From Clostridium lundense DSM 17049 (GTDB taxonomy: Bacteria > Bacillota > Clostridia > Clostridiales > Clostridiaceae), in contig NZ_JHVC01000035.1 in the NCBI RefSeq assembly GCF_000619945.1, positions 1 through 24,683 on the forward strand: DNA of 24,683 nucleotides, written 5' to 3'. Made by a program: the position numbers and the translations under genes. A model generated the notes under the pieces. That model worked only from the letters and a program-made list of their open reading frames with translations. It was not told the DNA's origin and did not search any database. This document shows, one piece after another, positions 8,333 through 16,475 of the stretch (position 1 is the first letter of the stretch; every line of letters begins with the position of its first letter).

Positions 8333-8509
8333 ATCGCGGTACCACCTAATTTTCAACTTAATTCACATAACGGCTATAACCGGTAGGTTTTTCCTACAGC
8401 TCCAAAGCAGGTTCGAAACGGTTGAAAATCTCTCAGCTAAAAATTTTCTCTCTGTTAATATTGTCTCTACTGTTCTTTTTCATAGCTACATATTAAATTA
8501 TATGACTAT
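8303..8509 (-). promoter_or_regulatory. T-box leader, proline specificity, upstream of proS
   Basis: Read on the minus strand, the leader has the conserved features of a T-box riboswitch. These are a stem I region with GCTGAGAG (near 8430), a specifier context GAACCTGCTTTGGAG at 8414-8400, a GTAGG/CCTAC hairpin (8398-8384), and the T-box sequence AGGTGGTACCGCG at 8347-8335. It ends in a strong terminator. The codon after GAA is CCT (8411-8409), a proline codon matching proS. Uncharged tRNA-Pro would pair with the specifier and with the T-box bulge and prevent termination. The specifier frame is inferred by analogy, since CTG and TGC overlap it. The 5' end is approximate. Confidence 0.9.
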
Positions 8510-8515
8510 TAATAT

Positions 8516-8543
8516 ACTATATTAACAAATTGAAAACTGTCAA
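8516..8543 (-). promoter_or_regulatory. Promoter of the proS operon
   Basis: TTGACA at 8543-8538, a 16-bp spacer and TATAGT at 8521-8516 on the minus strand, in the gap after ispD. The predicted start near 8509 gives a leader of about 270 nt that contains the T-box. Together with that leader it fills the 323-bp gap between ispD and proS. Confidence 0.8.
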
Positions 8544-8559
8544 GACTATAGATTTAAAT

Positions 8560-9249
8560 TTAATGAAGTTCTTTCATTATACTTTCTCCAATTATCATAT
8601 CTTCTGGAGTAGTTATTTTAATATTTTTATAATCTCCGTCATATATATATACTTTATATCCAAAGTATTCTACCACGGAGGTATCATCTGTAACCTTTAC
8701 CTTTTTTTTCATTATTTCTTTATGGCACTTATATATTAAATCATATTTAAAACACTGAGGAGTTTGAACATTTGCTAAAGTATCCCTATCTAAATTATCT
8801 ATAGAGAATCCTTCTCCATTTATTATCTTTATAGTATCTTTAGGCCTAACCCCACATGAGCAAGCCCCATATAGTTTTGCATATTTTATACCTTCTGATA
8901 TTATTCTATTACTAACAAAAGGCCTAGCTCCATCATGAATAAGAACTATATCTGCATTTTTAACTTTATTTAATCCACTCAATACAGATTCTTGTCTTTC
9001 CTTACCACCTATTACAATAGACTCTACTTTACTTATGTTATATTTTTCTACTATTTCTTTTCTGCAATATTCAGCTTCCCCTTCAGCAGCAACCAAAACA
9101 ATACTCTCTATCTCTGGATGAATATTAAAAGCCTGTAAAGTATAAACTAGAATGGGTTTACCTTTTATATTTAAAAACTGCTTATTTATACCCGCCCCCA
9201 TTCTAGCTCCTTTACCAGCAGCTAGAATTAGCGCACAATTTTTCTTCAT
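8560..9249 (-). CDS. ispD: 2-C-methyl-D-erythritol 4-phosphate cytidylyltransferase
   Basis: IspD joins CTP to methylerythritol phosphate in the non-mevalonate isoprenoid pathway. The 229-aa protein has the nucleotidyltransferase loop LAAGKGARMG at 9-18, the conserved GGKERQESVLSGL stretch, HDGARPF and TDDTSVVE. It follows the PIN/TRAM gene by 24 bp, as in the Bacillus yacL-ispD order. The usual next gene, ispF, is not here; the proS promoter follows directly. No terminator is visible after ispD, so some readthrough into the proS leader is possible. Confidence 0.95.
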   Translation of the reverse strand: MKKNCALILAAGKGARMGAGINKQFLNIKGKPILVYTLQAFNIHPEIESIVLVAAEGEAEYCRKEIVEKYNISKVESIVIGGKERQESVLSGLNKVKNADIVLIHDGARPFVSNRIISEGIKYAKLYGACSCGVRPKDTIKIINGEGFSIDNLDRDTLANVQTPQCFKYDLIYKCHKEIMKKKVKVTDDTSVVEYFGYKVYIYDGDYKNIKITTPEDMIIGESIMKELH

Positions 9250-9273
9250 GTCTTACTCCCTTTTACTATTATC

Positions 9274-10377
9274 TTATTCTAAAGAATCTTTTTGTTTGGC
9301 AAATATCATTCTTCCAGCTGCTGTTTGAAGAACAGATGTCACTACTACATCTATTATTGTTCCAATATATCTTCTCCCGCCTTCAACTACAATCATAGTA
9401 CCATCATCAAGATAAGCGACACCTTGACCTGATTCTTTTCCATCTTTTATTATTTGTATTCTCATTTCTTCTCCTGGAAGAACCACTGGCTTAACTGCAT
9501 TTGCTAGCTCATTTATATTAAGCACTGGCACTCCTTGAAATTCCGCTACTTTATTTAAGTTATAATCATTAGTTATTACTTTTCCATTCAATACCTGTGC
9601 TAATTTTAAAAGCTTACTATCTACTTCTGCTATATCCGGGAAATCTTTTTCATATATCTGCACGTCCACATTAAGTTCCTTTTGTATTTTATTTAAGATA
9701 TCTAATCCTCTTCTTCCCCTATTTCGTTTTAGTCCATCAGAAGAATCAGCTATATGCCTCAACTCTTCTAATACAAAATTAGGAATTATTAATGTCCCTT
9801 CTATAAACCCTGTTTGACATATATCAAATATTCTACCGTCTATTATAACAGAAGTATCTAAAACCTTAGGGTCTCCTCCTTTATGGGACTTTGCTTTTTT
9901 CTCTTTATTACTAGCTCCAGTCCTTTTTATATTAGAAAATAATGATAAAATATCCTCCCTTTTCCTCAATGCTATATTAGCACCAAGCGCAGCCATAACT
10001 ACTGCTACTACAACTGCTAATGCAACTCCCACTACAGGTATTCGAGCCAACAAGTTCACAAATAAAGCGGAAATACCAAGCCCTATTATTGCACCAAAGG
10101 TCCCTATTAAAACCTCATTGGTTGGTACCTTTTGAATGCTCCTTTCTATGTAATCCATAACTTTTTCAATAACAATAATAATCCACGGAGATATTAAAAA
10201 TAATATAAGTCCAAATAATATGGTAGATAACAGTATAAACAATGCAGTCTTTATAGAACTTCCTTGAAAATAAGAAAAACTTGATAAAATCTCTGAGCCT
10301 ATAGCATTTTCACCAATAATGTATCCAAGAGTAAATCCTATAATAGTAAACAGTCCCCTTAATATTTTTTTTAACAT
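9274..10377 (-). CDS. Membrane-anchored PIN/TRAM-domain protein (YacL type)
   Basis: The 367-aa protein has about four membrane helices at the N-terminus (near 8-26, 43-66, 88-110 and 113-135), then a basic linker, a PIN nuclease-like domain (about 170-290) and a TRAM domain (about 294-355). PIN acidic residues are D174 in VLDTSVIIDGR, E204/E205, D253 and D271 in ITNDYN, so the nuclease site looks complete. TRAM domains bind RNA, so a membrane-associated ribonuclease is the natural inference, but the function of this family is not settled to my knowledge. It starts with ATG at 10377 behind AGGAGGTG and heads an operon with ispD. YacL is the Bacillus counterpart by position. Confidence 0.9.
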   Translation of the reverse strand: MLKKILRGLFTIIGFTLGYIIGENAIGSEILSSFSYFQGSSIKTALFILLSTILFGLILFLISPWIIIVIEKVMDYIERSIQKVPTNEVLIGTFGAIIGLGISALFVNLLARIPVVGVALAVVVAVVMAALGANIALRKREDILSLFSNIKRTGASNKEKKAKSHKGGDPKVLDTSVIIDGRIFDICQTGFIEGTLIIPNFVLEELRHIADSSDGLKRNRGRRGLDILNKIQKELNVDVQIYEKDFPDIAEVDSKLLKLAQVLNGKVITNDYNLNKVAEFQGVPVLNINELANAVKPVVLPGEEMRIQIIKDGKESGQGVAYLDDGTMIVVEGGRRYIGTIIDVVVTSVLQTAAGRMIFAKQKDSLE

Positions 10378-10439
10378 TCCAATTCACCTCCTAATTAAAT
10401 TATTTACATTTTATCGCTCTTTCAATCCTGTTAATAATT

Positions 10440-10468
10440 AATATATATTAATAAGTTCTAACTTTCAA
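10440..10468 (-). promoter_or_regulatory. Candidate promoter of the PIN/TRAM-ispD operon
   Basis: TTGAAA at 10468-10463, a 17-bp spacer and TATATT at 10445-10440 on the minus strand, about 60 bp upstream of the start codon. The region is very AT-rich, so chance matches are likely. The rest of the 298-bp gap (10378-10675) holds the divergent promoter described separately and no other recognisable feature. Confidence 0.5.
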
Positions 10469-10605
10469 TAAGCTGTCCTACTATTTAATTATTTATTCAT
10501 TGAATATTTTAAATGATTTAACATTTAAAATTATTATCCCCCTATCATTATAAACACTTTTCATTTATTATATATCTAAAGCTAGATTTTAAATATATAG
10601 CTTAG

Positions 10606-10635
10606 TTGACAAAATTGTCTGAAAAAAATTATAAT
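10606..10635 (+). promoter_or_regulatory. Promoter of the plus-strand small gene, with a palindrome at -35
   Basis: TTGACA at 10606-10611, an 18-bp spacer and a perfect TATAAT at 10630-10635. The -35 box overlaps a short inverted repeat, GACAA-AA-TTGTC (10608-10619), which could be an operator. The start codon is 41 bp downstream of the -10. Confidence 0.75.
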
Positions 10636-10675
10636 ATTTTTAGAAGTACAACAATCATATAAGGAGTTGAGCTCT

Positions 10676-11074
10676 ATGAAAGATTTAATCTTTGATAATT
10701 TTCAAAATGCTATTGATGAATCACTATTAAGACATAAAAGTATTTTAGATATACTGACAAAATTACAGGAATCCGAAAGTCGAATAAATAGAGCCGTAGT
10801 AAAATCTGTTACAAACTGCGGTTGTATAAAGGTAGAAGCCAAAAAACAGGAACTTCCTCAAGAAAATGATGATATAGAAGAACTATCCAAGGCTCTTAAA
10901 ACTCATGTTAACGGTGCCTTATGTGATAATTGCAGAGAGGTTATTGAACGTGAAATTGGGAATAATTTATTTTATTTAGCTTCATTATGCAATACTTTAG
11001 ATTTAAATCTTTATGATGTATTTATTAAAGAATATGATAGAATAAACACCTTAGGTAAATTTACTTTAAGGTAG
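10676..11074 (+). CDS. Small cysteine-containing protein, MazG-like C-terminal half; function unknown
   Basis: A 132-aa soluble protein with its own promoter, and the only plus-strand gene in the window. The ATG at 10676 is chosen because AAGGAG at 10661-10666 sits 9 bp before it; a TTG at 10667 abuts the Shine-Dalgarno and cannot be used. The N-terminal half is helical and charged. It is followed by CGC (C48, C50) and CDNC (C83, C86), which might bind metal. The end, roughly 88-120 (EREIGNNLFYLASLCNTLDL and beyond), resembles the helical MazG nucleotide pyrophosphohydrolase fold, but an Asn stands where the second metal-binding Asp would be. I recall DUF1573 as a label used for such clostridial proteins, unverified. 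No function is assigned. Confidence 0.85.
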   Translation: MKDLIFDNFQNAIDESLLRHKSILDILTKLQESESRINRAVVKSVTNCGCIKVEAKKQELPQENDDIEELSKALKTHVNGALCDNCREVIEREIGNNLFYLASLCNTLDLNLYDVFIKEYDRINTLGKFTLR

Positions 11075-11090
11075 AAATATCTTTACTATA

Positions 11091-11125
11091 ATAGAATAAG
11101 TAAATGTTAAATTTACTTATTCTAT
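11091..11125. terminator. Bidirectional terminator between the convergent small gene and disA
   Basis: A perfect 15-bp inverted repeat (ATAGAATAAGTAAAT at 11091-11105, mate at 11111-11125) with a 5-nt loop fills most of the 59-bp gap between the two convergent stop codons. T-rich sequence follows on the plus side; on the minus side the tail is weaker. Confidence 0.7.
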
Positions 11126-11133
11126 TTATATTT

Positions 11134-12195
11134 CTAATGCTTATCAATCATAATTTGCTCCCTTAATCTTCTTAGCCCATTTTTTATGGCTTTAGCTCTA
11201 GCTTCCCCAATTCCTTCTACTTTATCCAATTGTTCATAAGTAGCTTCCATTACAGCTTTCAATTCTTTAAAATTCTTAACAAGATTTTCTATTACACTAC
11301 TAGGTATTCTGGGTATCTTATTTAACATTCTATATCCCCTAGGTGAAATGAGGGTATCCACTAATGGTACTCCAACATACCCTAAATTTTTGGATATTGA
11401 ATCTAAATTAAGTAACTCTTCAGATGACAATCCTTGTATCTGTTTATATACCTCATTATAATCCATGTATGTTTCACAATAGTCTCTAATTAATAATATC
11501 TCATCTTGTTCTACAGATTTTATTAATTCGTTTAATTGCATAGAAATAAGCCTACCTTCATTTCCTAGTTCACATATGTATCTCTCTATTTCTCCTACAA
11601 TTCTCATAACCATTTCTGTTCTTTGTATAGCAGTCATTACATCAAATAAAGTTACTAAATCCTCAAATTCTAATATATTCAAATTATTTACAACTCTGTC
11701 TAATACAGCTACATATTTTTCCAATGTCTGTAAGGCTTGGTTTGCCCTACCAAGTATTATGCTACTATCTCTTAATACATATTTTATGCTCCCCTTATAT
11801 ACAGTTATAATATTTCTTCTTTGAGATATAGCAATTACAATAGTTCCTGTTTGTTTTGCCATTCTATCGGCTGTTCTATGCCTTGTTCCTGTCTCAAAAG
11901 TTGGTATACCTGAATCAGGCATCAACTGTGCATTTACACGTATAATTCTCTTTAAATCACTACTTATAACTATAGCTCCATCCATTTTTGCTAATTCATA
12001 AACATAAGATGGGCTGTATTCTGCATCTATTACAAATCCTCCATCTACTAGATTTACTATTTGCTCACTATCACCTAATACTATTAGTCCTCCAGTTTTT
12101 GCTCTTAATATATTTTCTAACCCATCCCTAAGCGAAGTACCTGGAGCCATTATTTTAAGAATATTCATCAGTTCCTTATCTTTTTCAAATCTCAC
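11134..12195 (-). CDS. disA: DNA integrity scanning protein DisA, diadenylate cyclase
   Basis: DisA scans DNA for branched structures and makes c-di-AMP from two ATP; stalled scanning lowers synthesis and delays sporulation in Bacillus. The 353-aa protein has the DAC domain at about 1-140 with DGA at 72-74 and RHRTA at 105-109, both required for catalysis. A helical linker follows, then a helix-hairpin-helix DNA-binding region near the C-terminus (EGIGEARAKAIKNGLRRL). The start is GTG at 12195 behind AGGGTGAG. It lies 16 bp downstream of radA, a known functional partner that restrains DisA in Bacillus, and is the last gene of that unit. Confidence 0.97.
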   Translation of the reverse strand: MRFEKDKELMNILKIMAPGTSLRDGLENILRAKTGGLIVLGDSEQIVNLVDGGFVIDAEYSPSYVYELAKMDGAIVISSDLKRIIRVNAQLMPDSGIPTFETGTRHRTADRMAKQTGTIVIAISQRRNIITVYKGSIKYVLRDSSIILGRANQALQTLEKYVAVLDRVVNNLNILEFEDLVTLFDVMTAIQRTEMVMRIVGEIERYICELGNEGRLISMQLNELIKSVEQDEILLIRDYCETYMDYNEVYKQIQGLSSEELLNLDSISKNLGYVGVPLVDTLISPRGYRMLNKIPRIPSSVIENLVKNFKELKAVMEATYEQLDKVEGIGEARAKAIKNGLRRLREQIMIDKH

Positions 12196-12211
12196 TTTTA
12201 CTCACCCTATA

Positions 12212-13579
12212 CTAAAATACTTTATTTATTACTTCTTTTAAAGAAGATACTCCTACAATATTTACGTTATTTAAATTTATTTTGTCTTTATTTCTCGAAG
12301 GTACAATAAAATTTTTAAATCCCATTTTACTACCTTCATTTACTATTCTATCACAAAATGTTACTGGTCTTACTTCTCCAGTTAATCCTATTTCTCCTAC
12401 TACTAATAACTTTTCTAATTTTGTTTCACAACTTTTTATACTAGACACTAGAGCTAAGGCAATTCCTAGATCACCTAGAGTTCCTTCTATATTAAGTCCT
12501 CCTACAACATTTACATATACATCACAGTTATAAAAAGGTATTTTTAACTTTTTTTCTAAAACAGCTAATATAAGATTTAACCTAGATGTATCTACCCCAA
12601 CAGCAGTTCTTCTCGGCATCACAGCTTTTGTTTCACTTACAAGAGCCTGAACTTCTACTAAAATAGGTCTAGTTCCTTCCATAATTCCTATTACTATTGA
12701 ACCTTCCCTATTAAATTCAGTATCTTCTAAAAATACTGCTGATGGATTGGAAACTTCTTGCAACCCAGTTTCTCTCATTTCAAAAACTCCTATTTCACTA
12801 GTAGTTCCAAAACGATTTTTTATAGTTCTAAGAATTCTAAATTCTTCTGTTCTTTCACCTTCAAAGGATAATACAGTATCGACCATATGCTCCAATACTT
12901 TAGGCCCTGCTAATGCTCCTTGTTTAGTTACATGCGCTACTATAAAAAACGGTATATCTTTGCTTTTCCCTATTCTCATTATTGCATTTGAGCTTTCCCT
13001 GACCTGAGATACACTGCCAGGTGCTGATGTAATGGTATCATTATAAAGTGTCTGTATAGAATCAATTATCACAAATATAGGTTCTGTATCAATTATATGT
13101 TTTTCTATAATCTCAACATTAGTTTCAGAAAGGATAAAAAGTTCTTTAGATAAAGCTTCAAGTCTATCTCCCCTTAATTTTATCTGCTCTTCTGACTCTT
13201 CTCCTGATATATATAATACTTTTCCATATTGTTTTGATATGTTATTTGCAGCTTGTAAAAGTAGAGTAGACTTTCCTATACCTGGGTCACCAGATATTAG
13301 TGTAAGAGATCCTTTAACTATTCCCCCACCTAATACCCTATTTAATTCATTAATGCCTGTATTCATTCTATCATAAGCTATAGATTTGATATTCATAATA
13401 CTTTGAGGCATATTATTAACTTTAATCTTAGATAAATTACTTCCAGCGGAATAACTTTGTTGAGATTTAAACTCCTCTACCATACTATTCCAGCTATTAC
13501 AATTTGGACACTTACCAGCCCATTTGGGAGATTCATATCCACATTCCTGACAAACGAAACAACTCTTAATTTTCCCCAT
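12212..13579 (-). CDS. radA: DNA repair protein RadA (Sms)
   Basis: RadA is a RecA-like ATPase and hexameric helicase that helps process recombination intermediates. The 455-aa protein has a four-cysteine zinc finger at the N-terminus (C10, C13, C24, C27), Walker A GDPGIGKST at 97-105, the RadA-specific KNRFG motif at 254-258 and a Lon-protease-like domain in the last 170 residues. The start ATG at 13579 follows AGGAG with 8 bp spacing. It has its own promoter upstream and is separated from clpC by a terminator, so it is not simply part of the CtsR operon. disA follows at 16 bp. Confidence 0.97.
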   Translation of the reverse strand: MGKIKSCFVCQECGYESPKWAGKCPNCNSWNSMVEEFKSQQSYSAGSNLSKIKVNNMPQSIMNIKSIAYDRMNTGINELNRVLGGGIVKGSLTLISGDPGIGKSTLLLQAANNISKQYGKVLYISGEESEEQIKLRGDRLEALSKELFILSETNVEIIEKHIIDTEPIFVIIDSIQTLYNDTITSAPGSVSQVRESSNAIMRIGKSKDIPFFIVAHVTKQGALAGPKVLEHMVDTVLSFEGERTEEFRILRTIKNRFGTTSEIGVFEMRETGLQEVSNPSAVFLEDTEFNREGSIVIGIMEGTRPILVEVQALVSETKAVMPRRTAVGVDTSRLNLILAVLEKKLKIPFYNCDVYVNVVGGLNIEGTLGDLGIALALVSSIKSCETKLEKLLVVGEIGLTGEVRPVTFCDRIVNEGSKMGFKNFIVPSRNKDKINLNNVNIVGVSSLKEVINKVF

Positions 13580-13612
13580 TTAATCAACTCCTAATATTCC
13601 GTACAAATTATA

Positions 13613-13643
13613 ATTATACAATACTATTGCTAAGTTTTGTCAA
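13613..13643 (-). promoter_or_regulatory. Candidate promoter of radA-disA
   Basis: TTGACA at 13643-13638 on the minus strand, with TATAAT at 13618-13613 after a 19-bp spacer (long), and a second TATAAT immediately downstream at 13612-13607. A -10 one or two bases closer, within TTGTAT, is also possible. It lies about 35 bp upstream of the radA start codon. Confidence 0.6.
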
Positions 13644-13651
13644 GAATAAAC

Positions 13652-13683
13652 AAGGAAGTTTTAAAAAAATTTAAAACTTCCTT
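13652..13683. terminator. Perfect 14-bp hairpin upstream of the radA promoter
   Basis: AAGGAAGTTTTAAA (13652-13665) pairs perfectly with TTTAAAACTTCCTT (13670-13683) around a loop of four A's. It could be a second, weak terminator for readthrough from clpC or an upstream regulatory element. The flanks lack a long T run, so the terminator call is uncertain. Confidence 0.5.
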
Positions 13684-13969
13684 AAACTCTAGTAAAATAA
13701 TCTATCTAAAATTAGATAATAACATTCTTATTCAACAAGAATGTCACTTCTTTATCTAAAAACTATAATACAATTAGGATGAGTATAAAGGATTTATGTT
13801 TGTATATATTCACAAAACTTTTCACCAAACAATTTTCTAACTATACTAGTTTATTCTTGCCACTTATTAACAATATTATTCTTTTCGCTTTCACTCCATT
13901 TACTATTTTCATAGTGACTGACTTACTAATGCAACCTTTAATTAAAATTCTACATTTAACCTAACTACT
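13684..13969. other. Hairpin-rich gap between the clpC terminator and the radA promoter region
   Basis: Part of the 433-bp gap between clpC and radA. Besides the elements listed separately, it holds two short inverted repeats: TATCTAA/TTAGATA near 13703-13718 and ACATTCTT/AAGAATGT at 13722-13744. A 61-codon hydrophobic frame at 13779-13964 (plus) lacks a ribosome binding site and is not called. I see no recognisable gene. Confidence 0.5.
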
Positions 13970-14003
13970 AAAAAAATAGTAAGCAAACCTAATTGCTTAC
14001 TAT
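13970..14003 (-). terminator. Terminator of the ctsR-mcsA-mcsB-clpC operon
   Basis: On the minus strand, ATAGTAAGCAA (14003-13993) pairs with TTGCTTACTAT (13986-13976), followed by seven T's. It starts 10 bp after the clpC stop codon and is a textbook intrinsic terminator. Confidence 0.92.
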
Positions 14004-14012
14004 CTTCTAGTT

Positions 14013-16445
14013 TTAAGCTTTATTAAAGATTAATCGGTCATTTCCACTTGTAACTAATACACTATCACCTTTTTTAATATTCCCTCTTAAAATTTCCTCT
14101 GAAAGTTTATCTTCTACTGTCTTAGTAATAGCTCTTCTTAATGGTCTTGCTCCATAAACTAAATCAAAACCTTCTTTAGCTAACAATGCTTCTGCTTTTC
14201 CATCAAAAGTTATATTAATATTTTGTTCTTTCAATCTCTCTTTTACTGAATTCAACATTAAGCCAACTATTTGTTGTAGATCATCTTCTTTTAATTGATG
14301 GAACACAATTATATCGTCTATCCTATTTAAAAATTCTGGTCTAAAGGAGCGTTTTAATTCTTCCATTACATTTTCTTTCATTTTTTCGTATTCATTTTCA
14401 CTTTCACTATCAGTCATAGCAAATCCTAATGATCTCTGCTTCTTTATAGTAGACGCCCCTACATTGGATGTCATTATAATAATTGTATTTTTAAAGTTGA
14501 CAGTTTTTCCTTTTCCATCAGTTAATCTACCATCCTCTAATATTTGCAGTAATATATTAAATACATCTGGATGAGCCTTTTCTATTTCATCAAAAAGTAT
14601 AACAGAATAAGGGTTTCTTCTAACTTTCTCTGTTAATTGTCCTCCCTCATCATATCCCACATATCCTGGTGGAGATCCTATAAGTCTTGATACAGTATGC
14701 TTTTCCATATATTCAGACATATCTATTCTTATCATACTATTGTCATCACCAAACATAGCCTCAGCTAATGCCTTACATAATTCAGTTTTTCCTACTCCAG
14801 TTGGTCCTAGAAATATAAATGATCCCACTGGTCTTTTTGGATCTTTTAATCCTACCCTAGCTCTTCTTACTGCCCTAGCTACAGATTTAACTGCTTCATT
14901 TTGTCCAATTACTCTGCCATGTAAAATTTCTTCTAATTTAAGTAGTCGTTCTGATTCCTTCTCTGTTAGCTTTTCAACAGGGATATTAGTCCATTTTGAT
15001 ATTACTGAAGCTATTTGAGGTTCATCTACAGTCAATGTTGATACTTGCTTTTGAGTTTTCCAGTCACATTTTATGCTTTCTAACTTATCCTTTAATTCTT
15101 TCTCTTTATCCCTTAACTGCGCTGCCTTTTCAAAATCCTGTACTCTTATAGCATCTTCTTTTTCCTTAGTTATTTTTCCTAGATCCTCCTCTAACTGTTT
15201 CATATCAGGAGGAGCTACCATATTTTCAATTCTTACCTTTGAAGCAGCCTCATCTATTAAATCTATAGCTTTATCTGGTAAATACCTTTCTGTAATATAC
15301 CTATCTGATAAATTAACTGCTGCTTCTATTGCATTATCCGTTATTTTAACTCTATGATGAGCTTCATATTTATCTCTTAATCCATTGAGTATAAGTACTG
15401 CCTCTTCCTTTGTTGGCTCTCCTACTACAATAGGCTGAAATCTTCTCTCCAACGCTGCATCCTTTTCTATATATTTTCTATATTCATCTATAGTAGTAGC
15501 CCCTATGCATTGTATTTCACCTCTTGCTAAAGCTGGTTTTAAAATATTTGATGCATCTATTGCACCTTCTGCAGCACCTGCACCAACTATAGTGTGAATT
15601 TCATCTATAAACAGAATTACATCGCCAGATTTTCTTATTTCCTCCATAACCTTTTTCAATCTGTCTTCAAATTCACCCCTATATTTAGCTCCTGCAATCA
15701 TAGAAGATAAATCTAATGTAACTACTCTTTTATCTCTCAAAATTTCTGGTATATTAGCTTCTACTATCTTTTGAGCTAATCCCTCAGCTATTGCCGTTTT
15801 ACCAACTCCAGGATCACCAATTAAGCAGGGATTGTTTTTTGTTCTTCTACACAATATCTCTAATACTCTTTGAGTTTCCTTATCTCTTCCTATAACAGGA
15901 TCCAATTTTCCTTCCATAGCCATTTCTGTTAAGTCTCTTCCAAACTGATTAAGTGTTGGTGTTCCCTCATTAGATTTCTTATTCATACTTGCACCATTAG
16001 TAGGCTGCTCCCCTGATAAATCCTCTATTATTTCCTTTCTTAATTTATCAAAATCAGCACCTAAATTATTTAAAATTGTATAAGCTACTCCTTCAGATTC
16101 CTTAATCAAAGCTAATAAAATATGCTCTGGTGTAATAAAATTATGATTTAAGTTTCTTGCTTCAAGTAAGCTTAATTCTAAAAGTCTTTTAGTTCTCGGT
16201 GTTAATGGTATTTCATTTCTATATAAATCTATTTCACCTTTTCCTTCATATTCTTCAATCAAATTTTTTACATCTTCCATGGTAATACTCATGTTATTTA
16301 ATAAATTTTTTGCTATTCCCTCTTCTTTAAGTATTCCAAGTAATATGTGTTCAGTCCCTACATATCCATGCTGTAAATCTTGTGCCTCTTGCTGAGCATA
16401 AAGTAACACTTTCTGGGCCCTTTCTGTAAATCTTCCAAACATCAT
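14013..16445 (-). CDS. clpC: ATP-dependent Clp protease ATP-binding subunit ClpC
   Basis: ClpC is the AAA+ unfoldase that, with McsB as adaptor, feeds arginine-phosphorylated proteins to ClpP. The 810-aa protein has two Clp N-terminal repeats (about 1-145), the first AAA+ module with Walker A GDPGVGKT at 210-217 and Walker B FIDE at 279-282, and a UVR-type middle segment at about 416-451. The second AAA+ module has GPTGVGKT at 547-554. The middle segment is the ClpC mark and separates it from ClpB, ClpE and ClpX. Two ATGs stand in tandem; the first, at 16445, is 9 bp from AGGTGG. It is the last gene of the CtsR operon, 30 bp after mcsB. Confidence 0.97.
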   Translation of the reverse strand: MMFGRFTERAQKVLLYAQQEAQDLQHGYVGTEHILLGILKEEGIAKNLLNNMSITMEDVKNLIEEYEGKGEIDLYRNEIPLTPRTKRLLELSLLEARNLNHNFITPEHILLALIKESEGVAYTILNNLGADFDKLRKEIIEDLSGEQPTNGASMNKKSNEGTPTLNQFGRDLTEMAMEGKLDPVIGRDKETQRVLEILCRRTKNNPCLIGDPGVGKTAIAEGLAQKIVEANIPEILRDKRVVTLDLSSMIAGAKYRGEFEDRLKKVMEEIRKSGDVILFIDEIHTIVGAGAAEGAIDASNILKPALARGEIQCIGATTIDEYRKYIEKDAALERRFQPIVVGEPTKEEAVLILNGLRDKYEAHHRVKITDNAIEAAVNLSDRYITERYLPDKAIDLIDEAASKVRIENMVAPPDMKQLEEDLGKITKEKEDAIRVQDFEKAAQLRDKEKELKDKLESIKCDWKTQKQVSTLTVDEPQIASVISKWTNIPVEKLTEKESERLLKLEEILHGRVIGQNEAVKSVARAVRRARVGLKDPKRPVGSFIFLGPTGVGKTELCKALAEAMFGDDNSMIRIDMSEYMEKHTVSRLIGSPPGYVGYDEGGQLTEKVRRNPYSVILFDEIEKAHPDVFNILLQILEDGRLTDGKGKTVNFKNTIIIMTSNVGASTIKKQRSLGFAMTDSESENEYEKMKENVMEELKRSFRPEFLNRIDDIIVFHQLKEDDLQQIVGLMLNSVKERLKEQNINITFDGKAEALLAKEGFDLVYGARPLRRAITKTVEDKLSEEILRGNIKKGDSVLVTSGNDRLIFNKA

Positions 16446-16475
16446 TTTAATTCACCACCTTAGTAATTTATAGAC

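Noticed and set aside
13779..13964. Open frame of 61 codons on the plus strand with a hydrophobic product
   Set aside because: No Shine-Dalgarno before its ATG, no convincing promoter, and composition expected of translated AT-rich spacer. A nearby ATG with an AAAGG site (13796) is out of frame and stops after 13 codons.
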